The notes under the pieces are model-generated. The model was given only the letters and a program-made list of their open reading frames with translations, made no database searches and was not told the origin of the DNA. From Microbulbifer sp. GL-2 (lineage in GTDB: Bacteria; Pseudomonadota; Gammaproteobacteria; Pseudomonadales; Cellvibrionaceae): a stretch of DNA of 64,000 nt. A program made the translations under genes and the position numbers. Location of the stretch: contig NZ_AP019807.1 in NCBI RefSeq assembly GCF_007183175.1, positions 3,344,001 through 3,408,000 on the forward strand, in the 5' to 3' direction. This document shows positions 9,045 to 15,868 of the stretch, piece by piece (position 1 is the stretch's first letter; every line of letters begins with the position of its first letter).

Positions 9045-9788
9045 ATGTACGATAGCAATTATGTTACTGAGAAATTATTGGCATCTAGTAGTTTTAACAA
9101 TTTAATTAATGAATTTTCTGATTTAGCAGCATCAGGCGACAAAGAGCTTTTCAGTGATATATTTCCGGTTGGTGATCTTTCGAATAAGGAAAAGATGGGT
9201 CTTCTTAAAGAGGTGGGAGAGCAATACCATTCTGGAAACTTGGAAAATTTATTTTCGAATACCACTTATAAAAATTTAATAAGTAGTAGCAAACTGCAAA
9301 AACTAACCAATAAACATGTTGGTTACTTGAAAAAAATTCTCAACGAGATACCCCTTTCTTTATCGATGATTGGCGATGATCAGTTAAAAAAAGGTACTCA
9401 TAATGCTGTTTCCTTAATCATGATGCCAAAACTATCCAAGCTAGTAAGTGGTGATCCGTCAACGATGTATGGTGATCCGTCAACGATGTATGGTGATCCG
9501 TCAACGATGTATGGGAGTACCTCACAATATCAACCCACATTAAGGTCTCTTTGTCAGCAGTCTCTTTATATGAATATTACTGACGCTGTCTTTGAAGCTG
9601 CTGAAATAGTGTTAGGTGGACTTACCTTCTATAAGAATAATCCGACGGAGTGGTATTGGTGGCATGACAAAATACCAGTGGGAGGAAATATTGAGACACT
9701 TGCTTTTGAGTTTTATTGTATTGTGGGGCTAGGAGTTATAATTTCGAAAGGTTGTGCAATTGCCTTTAATTACGCAGACTGTGGGTGA
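9045..9788 (+). CDS. Unknown protein, paralogue 3 of 3, with an internal peptide repeat
   Basis: About 247 residues from the ATG at 9045, which has AAGGTG nine bases upstream. An upstream in-frame start at 9003 would overlap the preceding gene and is less likely. The N-terminus ('VTEKLLASSSFNNLINEF') matches the other two paralogues. Residues ~136-156 are three exact copies of the heptapeptide GDPSTMY. The C-terminal part has 'LCQQSLYMNITDAVFEAAE', a hydrophobic stretch ('FYCIVGLGVIISKGCAIAF') and a terminal 'YADCG'. Function unknown. A strong hairpin follows 12 bases after the stop. Confidence 0.75.
   Translation: MYDSNYVTEKLLASSSFNNLINEFSDLAASGDKELFSDIFPVGDLSNKEKMGLLKEVGEQYHSGNLENLFSNTTYKNLISSSKLQKLTNKHVGYLKKILNEIPLSLSMIGDDQLKKGTHNAVSLIMMPKLSKLVSGDPSTMYGDPSTMYGDPSTMYGSTSQYQPTLRSLCQQSLYMNITDAVFEAAEIVLGGLTFYKNNPTEWYWWHDKIPVGGNIETLAFEFYCIVGLGVIISKGCAIAFNYADCG
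9450..9512 (+). repeat. In-frame 21-bp tandem repeat, three exact copies
   Basis: The unit ggtgatccgtcaacgatgta(t) occurs three times without any mismatch and keeps the reading frame, giving (GDPSTMY)3. Identity at synonymous positions indicates a recent expansion. Confidence 0.95.
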
Positions 9789-9800
9789 TTCTGAGTACTA

Positions 9801-9830
9801 TAAAGGAGATGCTATTTTACATCTCCTTTA
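9801..9830 (+). terminator. Hairpin after the three-paralogue operon
   Basis: A perfect 11-bp stem (taaaggagatg / catctccttta) with an 8-base loop begins 12 bases after the stop of the third paralogue. There is no U-tract of the usual length, so it may act as a transcript-end stabiliser rather than a strict intrinsic terminator. Confidence 0.55.
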
Positions 9831-9856
9831 TACCCAAGCTCTTTAATAAATTTTAT

Positions 9857-9955
9857 GGGCATCTCTAAAAATTACCTTTTCTTAAAATTTTTCGTCCTGC
9901 AGCCCCCATGACTCAATGTTTGCGGTTATAAAATAGGTAATTAATAGAGGTGCCC
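9857..9955. mobile_element. Short MITE-like element (99 bp)
   Basis: The ends are 20-bp inverted repeats, left 'gggcatctctaaaaattacc' against the complement of right 'ggtaattaatagaggtgccc', with three mismatches. Both sides are flanked by TTAT, a likely 4-bp target duplication (9853-9856 and 9956-9959). It has no coding capacity. Its parent transposon is not in the window. Confidence 0.6.
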
Positions 9956-9959
9956 TTAT

Positions 9960-10302
9960 ATGGACTTATATGTGATTCTTGGAATATTTTTACATGATTA
10001 ACAAGGTGAATTATATGTTGGGCTCATAATCTGCACGGATTGTGCCTATGTTTGTTATTTAATGTAATTGTTAACTGTTATTGATTTCCATAATGATTTT
10101 TTATATACATCTATTGTATAGATTTTTCTTTGAGCTAGGCGTTGACCAATCTCAAAAGCTAGAACTGAATTATTCTCAGGAATTGCTAGATCTCAATGAT
10201 ATAAAATATCGATATTATTTCTGGGCTTGTTTTTCTATTTGTTCAAATTAACTTTGTATTGTATTTTATTTTACCTTAAATAAATTCGCAGGGAATTATA
10301 TT
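9960..10302. other. Intergenic stretch without a recognisable gene
   Basis: About 340 AT-rich bases between the MITE-like element and the next gene. No credible ORF was seen. The promoter of the downstream 187-aa gene probably lies here. Confidence 0.5.
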
Positions 10303-10866
10303 ATGTCTTCCTTCTATTTGACTTCAGTTGAAAATGTTATCCAATTGGCGCCGGCTCAGGTCGAAGCAGATATTGAGTCTTACCAAATATCACAGAAAAG
10401 AGGTACACTGTCAGGTGTTGGTATTACCGTGTCTGGCGCTGGAGCGTGGGCTAAATTAGATGGTAGTTTTAGCTTTAAAATAATGAGTTTGGAAACATCC
10501 AGATCTTATCAAGAAATTAAGACTACACAAAGTATCTCTGCAGGTGTATCAGCATTTTGGGGATGGCTTGGAGTTGGTGCAAATGCTAGTGTTTATAAAG
10601 AGGAATTGAACACAATGTTTAAGGAGATTCAGACAAGTCAAGAAGTCGAGGGTCATGTAAACCTTTCAATGGAGGTTTCAGGGATCTATCCGAATGTTGC
10701 TGTTTCAGCCTCTGCATATGTATTTGTTTTACAGGTTACAGACTCTTCAGGAAACACTTTTAATATAGCTTCCCACGGAAACCCAGGTGAAGATACTGGA
10801 GCTTATGACACGAATACAGGAAATACGTTGCCAGATAGAAATAATGATAGTGTTATTACTTTGTAA
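10303..10866 (+). CDS. Unknown small beta-rich protein
   Basis: A 187-residue protein from an ATG preceded by 'cagggaa'. No signal peptide. It consists largely of alternating polar/hydrophobic stretches with many Ser, Gly, Ala and Val residues ('GVGITVSGAGAWAKLDGSF', 'SISAGVSAFWGWLGVGANA', 'VAVSASAYVFVLQVTDSSG'), consistent with beta-strands. The C-terminus is polar and Asn/Asp-rich. There is no Cys and no catalytic signature. The amphipathic strand pattern is reminiscent of small pore-forming or aggregation-prone proteins, but no homologue is recognised and this is inference. It is monocistronic, with about 290 bases to the next gene. Confidence 0.7.
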   Translation: MSSFYLTSVENVIQLAPAQVEADIESYQISQKRGTLSGVGITVSGAGAWAKLDGSFSFKIMSLETSRSYQEIKTTQSISAGVSAFWGWLGVGANASVYKEELNTMFKEIQTSQEVEGHVNLSMEVSGIYPNVAVSASAYVFVLQVTDSSGNTFNIASHGNPGEDTGAYDTNTGNTLPDRNNDSVITL

Positions 10867-11157
10867 TCAGGGTGTCATTTAGCTAAGTACTAGCCGCTAG
10901 GCATGCCGTAGCATAGTTGTAGTTTTGCTTGGCTGGTTACCTATTATGACTAAATATTATTTTGACTTATTACTTGAAGCTAGGTGCTACATGTAAGGCT
11001 GCCTTAATTTTTATGCAGATTTTCAATTTGAAAAGATAAAAGCTTTGTTTTTTTAAGGTGAATGAAGCATCCTGGCTCTAATACAATTTATTGAATTTTA
11101 TTATTTAGATTAATTTTATATGTCTCATATATTCTTCAATGTCAGGCGTGATTTCTG

Positions 11158-11424
11158 ATGGCGAATTCACCCAGAAAAGAAAGTAATGATTCTGTAAGTT
11201 TAGAGCGAGAGGAGATAAAGTTAAATTCGGGTCTTCTTGGGTTTATTTTTGGAGATAAGTTGCATGCTCCGTCAAATATATCTGGTATGGTGCTTGTTTT
11301 TTTGCTGGGTGTAAGCATTTACGGAACTATTTTTGACATCCATGGCGTTGATGCTTTGGATATTTGGCATACGACAGGACCTATTATAAGTTTGGTTCTT
11401 GGGTATCTCTTTGGCAAGAGTTAA
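11158..11424 (+). CDS. Small membrane protein of unknown function
   Basis: 88 residues. A polar N-terminus of ~30 residues is followed by two hydrophobic helices ('ISGMVLVFLLGVSIYGTIF' and 'PIISLVLGYLFG') separated by a short polar turn. No family is recognised. It is on the same strand as, and 27 bases from, the YchJ-like gene. Confidence 0.5.
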   Translation: MANSPRKESNDSVSLEREEIKLNSGLLGFIFGDKLHAPSNISGMVLVFLLGVSIYGTIFDIHGVDALDIWHTTGPIISLVLGYLFGKS

Positions 11425-11451
11425 ATCTCTTTATTAAAGTTGGCAGGATAG

Positions 11452-11832
11452 ATGATTATGGGAATAAATTTTTGTCCTTGTGGTAGCGGGCAGTTATTTG
11501 TGGATTGCTGTAAGGATTATGTTATTGGAGGTGCATATCCGCTTGATGCTGAGACATTAATAAGAAGTAGGCATACTGCAGAATTATTGGGCTGTAGTAC
11601 CTATATTCAGGATACTTGGTGCCCTGAGACTTATCCAGGGAAAGATAAGGTCAATATGAATTGTACACAATGGACTGATATGAAAATTATTGATGTATTT
11701 GGGGGCGATGATGACATTATAGTCCATGTTCAAAAGAAATATATAGAGAACAACTGTGAGCACTATGTAGATAAAAACCTACTTATTATAAGGGTGGGTG
11801 GCAAGCTTATGTTTTATTATTCTCTGGAATAG
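11452..11832 (+). CDS. YchJ-like SEC-C metal-binding protein
   Basis: This 126-residue protein starts with a SEC-C zinc-binding motif 'CPCGSGQLFVDCC'. The YchJ/UPF0225 signature follows ('DAETLIRSRHTAELL', 'YIQDTWCPETYPG'). A small alpha/beta NTF2-like remainder ends in 'KLMFYYSLE'. It is somewhat shorter than the ~150-residue E. coli YchJ, which carries a second SEC-C motif at its end, whereas here the C-terminal motif is missing. The molecular role of the family is unclear; SEC-C usually binds zinc and mediates protein contacts. It lies in the AT-rich island rather than in a core-genome context. Confidence 0.75.
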   Translation: MIMGINFCPCGSGQLFVDCCKDYVIGGAYPLDAETLIRSRHTAELLGCSTYIQDTWCPETYPGKDKVNMNCTQWTDMKIIDVFGGDDDIIVHVQKKYIENNCEHYVDKNLLIIRVGGKLMFYYSLE

Positions 11833-12829
11833 GTTGGTAATTTTTGAGATCAATTACTTTTTCTGAATGTTACCTGTTAGCTTTTGGAGTCTTTGTTGAA
11901 TGCGTAGATTACCCTAAAATAGTTCGCTGTATTTGTATTAACAACTTTTTTGATTATTTTTCTATTGTATATCCAATTTTATGGTGTGCAAAAATAACTC
12001 GAGTAGTGTTAAGGTTCATGGTTTGGTTTTAGGGGGCGCAATTTTTAGTATAGCTTTACAGTCAGAATGGAGCTCACGGGTAGCTAAAGTATTGTTCGGT
12101 CAGGATTGGTCAAGGTAAGTGGCTTACTAAATTAATAAAAGATAGTGAAGAAAAGTTATAAAAACCCGGGACTTGATGGTTATTTTAAGTTGTAGTTAGG
12201 GGGCAGGCAAAAAATGTGGGAAGCTTAAATAATTTGTCTATCAAGAAATCTTTCTAATTCTACAAGCCATAATCATAATGCGATTTTAGTTATAGATATA
12301 CTGAGCAATAAGGTGGACTTTTATCCTGAAAGCCCGATTAAATATTAAATAATTCAAGATTCAATTTGTATAAACTCAAAACGAATAAAAATATATTTGA
12401 GATGGTGATGTGCTATTAAGGAGTTCATTTGGGGGGGCAGTTAATTTACGGTTAGCATTATCCGCACATGAGTCCAGGCTATTGTTCGTCTTCCCCTTCC
12501 ATTGAAGAATATTATTTTTAATAAGTTCAGGTGTAATTATGGTAGTGTCTTTCTTGTGGCAGTGTTGTATTAATTTTTATCATCTATTCTTGCATATGCA
12601 AATTTTTATTATGTTTGTTGCATTTTTTGGTGATGCTTTTATATGGCTGAAATGGTCCGCTCTAAATCTTGAGCCTGATTTGATCACAGGTAGCAGATAT
12701 TTTATCTATGTTTCCTTTTTCTGGTAATTTCAGTTTTTTCATATATTCTGTTAATTCATCATTGTTGTTGCCTTATCAACAGTACTTTTGGTGATGATTA
12801 TTTGTCATCGCATTGTAGAGGAATAGAGT
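11833..12829. other. About 1 kb without a convincing gene
   Basis: Two short open frames (11844-12032 and 12539-12727) are hydrophobic and Phe/Cys/Trp-rich, with no ribosome binding site, and look like chance frames in AT-rich DNA. The tract may be decayed coding sequence. I see no repeats or RNA-like hairpins that I can support. Confidence 0.5.
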
Positions 12830-13261
12830 ATGGCTTCAGGAAAGCTTGTTAAAGGTACCCCTAACGCTGCCGATCAAATTACTTTGGGGGACGGGGCAAA
12901 GTTTTGGGTTTATATTTCTCCTGAAAATAGTACAAATAAGGTTGTTAAAGGTTGGTCTGTTACTTTTTCGAAAGGTGATTGGACTGGGAAAATAACAAGT
13001 GATAACCCGACTGCTTGGGTCCAAGCTGCTGATCCACCCTTGTCTGGTGAATTTAAAGTGTCAGTTTACGAAATTAACTACTCAACCAACCCTCCGATTG
13101 AGATTCCCGTACCACCCTCAAACGGCTCTTCCAATACTATTGGTTGTAATCGGAATTGTGCATCCATGGTGGGTATAGTAGCAAACGAGACGACGACTCC
13201 AGGAGCTGCTAATTCAACTTTTTGGACTACTTGGGATGCAATTTGTAAAAAATCTAAATAA
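12830..13261 (+). CDS. Unknown small protein, possibly Ig-like/beta-sandwich
   Basis: 143 residues from an ATG preceded by GAGG. The first ~80 residues have a beta-sandwich look ('AKFWVYISPENSTNKVVKGW', 'EFKVSVYEINYS'). They are followed by a Pro/Ser/Asn linker ('PPIEIPVPPSNGSSNT') and a C-terminal segment with three Cys ('GCNRNCASMVGIVANET', 'WDAICKK'). No signal peptide. Not recognised. It is the last gene before IS256 copy B, and a large hairpin lies 86 bases downstream. Confidence 0.65.
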   Translation: MASGKLVKGTPNAADQITLGDGAKFWVYISPENSTNKVVKGWSVTFSKGDWTGKITSDNPTAWVQAADPPLSGEFKVSVYEINYSTNPPIEIPVPPSNGSSNTIGCNRNCASMVGIVANETTTPGAANSTFWTTWDAICKKSK

Positions 13262-13346
13262 TAAATTTTTTCGTAATTTGTTATCTCCTTTATATCCGGA
13301 CTAAACTTTCGTTGATTTTGGACTTAGAGAAAGATAACGCATAGTT

Positions 13347-13408
13347 TCTGGCCGCAGCTAGAGCCCCCCAACAATGTAGTAAATTCTCAAGCTGCGGCCA
13401 GATTTTTT
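13347..13408 (+). terminator. Long-stem hairpin with T-run
   Basis: A 13-bp perfect stem (tctggccgcagct / agctgcggccaga) encloses a 30-base loop and is followed by seven T residues. It is the likely intrinsic terminator of the 143-aa gene. The large loop and GC-rich stem inside AT-rich DNA are unusual and could also be the 3' end of a small RNA. Confidence 0.6.
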
Positions 13409-13732
13409 TATATTGGATGAAAGCGATATTTTAGATACCTACAGGTATTACCCTGTATTCTTGGTTGAGGTTATTTACAGCGATCTTCCGGTATTTGGTT
13501 TATTGCTTGAAACCAAGGAGGCTTAATCATTATGTAAGAAAATGTATATACATTAATTAGAATATGAATTGATAGGAGGCGGTACATAGCGTTATTTTAA
13601 TATATCAATTTCTATATCCTTATTGAAGGAATCATGATATGCAAATGTGGCACGGGTTTGGATTACTTGGCCAAATGATAGAGCATTGAGGGCATTCATA
13701 AGCTACATCATATGATATTACTAAGTTAAGAG

Positions 13733-15048
13733 TTATAACCAATTCTGGTGTTTGAGGGTTTGAAAAAAAGCAGCGCATCTGTTGATTTGTTGTCGCCAAA
13801 CAGTCAACCAACCAAGAGTACGTCTCTATGGATAAGAATGCTGACCCACTGACATAACTGCTACACCGGTGGGCACAAGAGCTGTTGCATAGGGGCAGAG
13901 CTGTCGACCTTCATGGATGACTTTCAAGATCGCTGCCTGGACGACGGCTGTGCGGCTGTAGTCCGTAATGGTTACTTGCCGGAATACGATATACAGACCG
14001 GGGTCGAGCCCGGTGAAGATCAAGGTACCGAAAGTCCGAAGTAAGGACGGCGAGCCGGTAAACTTCCGTTCTGCTTTGGTGCCGCCTTACGTACGCAAAG
14101 CCCGCTCGCTGGAGGAGGCTCTGCTGTGGCTATACCTGAAGGGTGTTTCAGCGTGTGAGATGGAGGAAGCCCTGTCGATATTGGTTGGTCCGGAAGCGAA
14201 GGGCCTATCGGTCAGCACCGTGGCTCGCCTGAAAGGACAGGGGAAAAGTGAATATGATGCTTGGCGAAGCAAACAATTAGTTAAATATCGCTGGGTGTAT
14301 ATCTGGGTAGACGGCATATACAGCGGCTTGCGCTCGGAATAAAGCAAGCTCTGTGCGCTGGTTGTCATTGGTGTGAATGAGTGTGGAGAAAAACACTTTC
14401 TGGCATTGAGGATGGAGTATGTGAATCAACGCTTAGCTGGAAAGGTGTATTGGGAAAGCTGAAAGACGCGGCATGAACGCCCCAGAGCTGGCGATTGGCG
14501 ATTGGCGATTGGCGATGGTGCCAAGGCTGGAAGAGCCCCTTCCAAAGATACGCCAACAGCGATGCTAGGTACATAAGACGGCCAATATACTGAACAAACT
14601 GCCCAAGTCGAGTAATTCCTACACGACAGCTGGCAGGCTGAGACAAGGGCCAATACGGAGAAATCATTTGGCACCTTCATCAAGACGTATGGAGCCAAAT
14701 ACCCGAAAGTTGCCAAGTGCCTGTTAAAGAACCACGAAGAGCTGATGAACTTCTACGACTTCCTGGCAAAGCACTGGCAGAGCATCCGGACAACGAACCC
14801 GATTGAGTAGATGTTCGGAACGATACGATATAGGACGAAGTGCTCCAAAGGCCGCTTATCGCGAGAAGGTATACTGTATATGTTGTTCAAGTTGGGAATA
14901 TGCGCAGAAAGAGAATGGAGAAAACTCCGTGGCTTTAACTACCTCGCCAAGGTCGTCAGCGGAGTGAAATTCAAAGATGGAGAGAAGGCGTCAATAGCCA
15001 ATCAGAGCGCAACTTGATCAGGCTCGTTGAACACCAGAATTGACAATA
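13733..15048 (+). mobile_element. IS256-family insertion sequence, degenerate copy B
   Basis: About 1316 bp, the same element and orientation as 3771-5080. The inverted termini are 'caattctggtgtt' and the complement of 'aacaccagaattg', which in this copy match over 13 bases. It differs from copy A by scattered substitutions and by one extra 7-base gcgattg unit near 14490. No target duplication is visible. Confidence 0.85.
13828..15017 (+). pseudogene. IS256-family transposase, disrupted
   Basis: It shows the same series of lesions as copy A: an early TAA nine codons after the ATG, a frameshift near 14000, TAA directly after the DGIYS motif, and later stops and shifts. Recognisable pieces include 'VKIKVPKVRSKDGEPV', 'VYIWVDGIYSGLRSE', 'NPIE' and 'KLRGFNYLAKVVSGVKF'. 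The natural TGA end is kept. It is not functional. Because the disabling lesions are shared, the element was already dead when it was duplicated. Confidence 0.88.
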
Positions 15049-15237
15049 ACTCTAAAATAACTAACCAAAAAACAGGAGGTTAGTTATTTTTTAGCGAAGA
15101 GCTGGTCAATTCCCTCTGGCCTCAGCTCAAAAAATCAAGTTTTGCATGAATCTCACGGGCTAAAACTTGACGCAGGCGATATCCAAGAGTGCGGTTTTGC
15201 AGTAGGCTAGCAGCCGGATTTGATTGGTAGTAGTTGT

Positions 15238-15789
15238 ATGAGTGTTCGATCAATTTCAAAACAATTGATAGTTTTCTTTTTTATTCTATTTAGTATCACT
15301 GCGATGGCCGCGCCTTATAAGCGCGCGGAATGGCTACCCCGTTGGTCTGATTTTGATAGTGATTGCCAGGATACTCGCCATGAGTTGTTAATTCGGTATT
15401 CCCTGTCCCCGGTCACTTTTACCCGTAGCAATAGCTGTAAGGTGGACACGGGATTATGGTTGGACCCCTACACTGGCAATTTTTACAACAAAGCATCAGA
15501 TCTTGATGTAGAGCACATAGTGCCATTGAAATGGGCGCATGATCACGGTGGGGCTGGGTGGAGCCGTGAGCGGAAAAGAAAGTTCGCAGAAGATATTGAA
15601 AATTTGTGGTTAGTGGACGATGGGCGCAACCAGAGTAAGGGACATAAAGGGCCTGATGAGTGGATGCCACCCTATGCACCGGTCGGGAAAATCTATGTTC
15701 AACGATTTATTTCCATTGTGGAGAAATATGATTTGCGCTTAAGTGCGGCAGAGTCCAGATATCTTAGTGCGCTGGCGGGTGACAGCTAA
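15238..15789 (+). CDS. Secreted HNH-family endonuclease (DUF1524/GmrSD C-like)
   Basis: About 183 residues from the ATG at 15238. The N-terminus is a Sec signal peptide ('LIVFFFILFSITAMAA', predicted cleavage after AMA). The mature protein has 'DVEHIVPLKWAHDHGG', the His-based core of an HNH/beta-beta-alpha metal nuclease, and then 'IENLWLVDDGRNQSKGHKGP', whose Asn and His/Lys residues complete the fold. Related proteins are annotated as HNH or DUF1524 nucleases and are typically exported, acting on extracellular or periplasmic DNA. Two Cys in the mature part could form a disulfide. It sits immediately after IS256 copy B and before the helicase gene on the same strand. Confidence 0.82.
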   Translation: MSVRSISKQLIVFFFILFSITAMAAPYKRAEWLPRWSDFDSDCQDTRHELLIRYSLSPVTFTRSNSCKVDTGLWLDPYTGNFYNKASDLDVEHIVPLKWAHDHGGAGWSRERKRKFAEDIENLWLVDDGRNQSKGHKGPDEWMPPYAPVGKIYVQRFISIVEKYDLRLSAAESRYLSALAGDS

Positions 15790-15868
15790 GTCATAAACGA
15801 CTAGCCGCCTGTCACAGCCCAGTAATTTAAGGTAGCATTTTGCTAAATTCTGGCAAAAGCAGGCGGTT

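Noticed and set aside
9450..9512. Possible CRISPR-like direct repeat
   Set aside because: Units are contiguous with no spacers and lie in frame in a coding gene.
11844..12032. 62-aa open frame
   Set aside because: Cys/Phe-rich chance frame in AT-rich DNA with no start signals.
12539..12727. 62-aa hydrophobic open frame
   Set aside because: No ribosome binding site and unlikely composition; might be decayed coding DNA.
13347..13408. Possible attC site
   Set aside because: Lacks GTTRRRY/RYYYAAC core sites; fits a terminator better.
3771..15048. Classical composite transposon
   Set aside because: No target duplications at the outer ends and both transposases are dead, so recent transposition as a unit is not supported, although recombination between the copies is possible.
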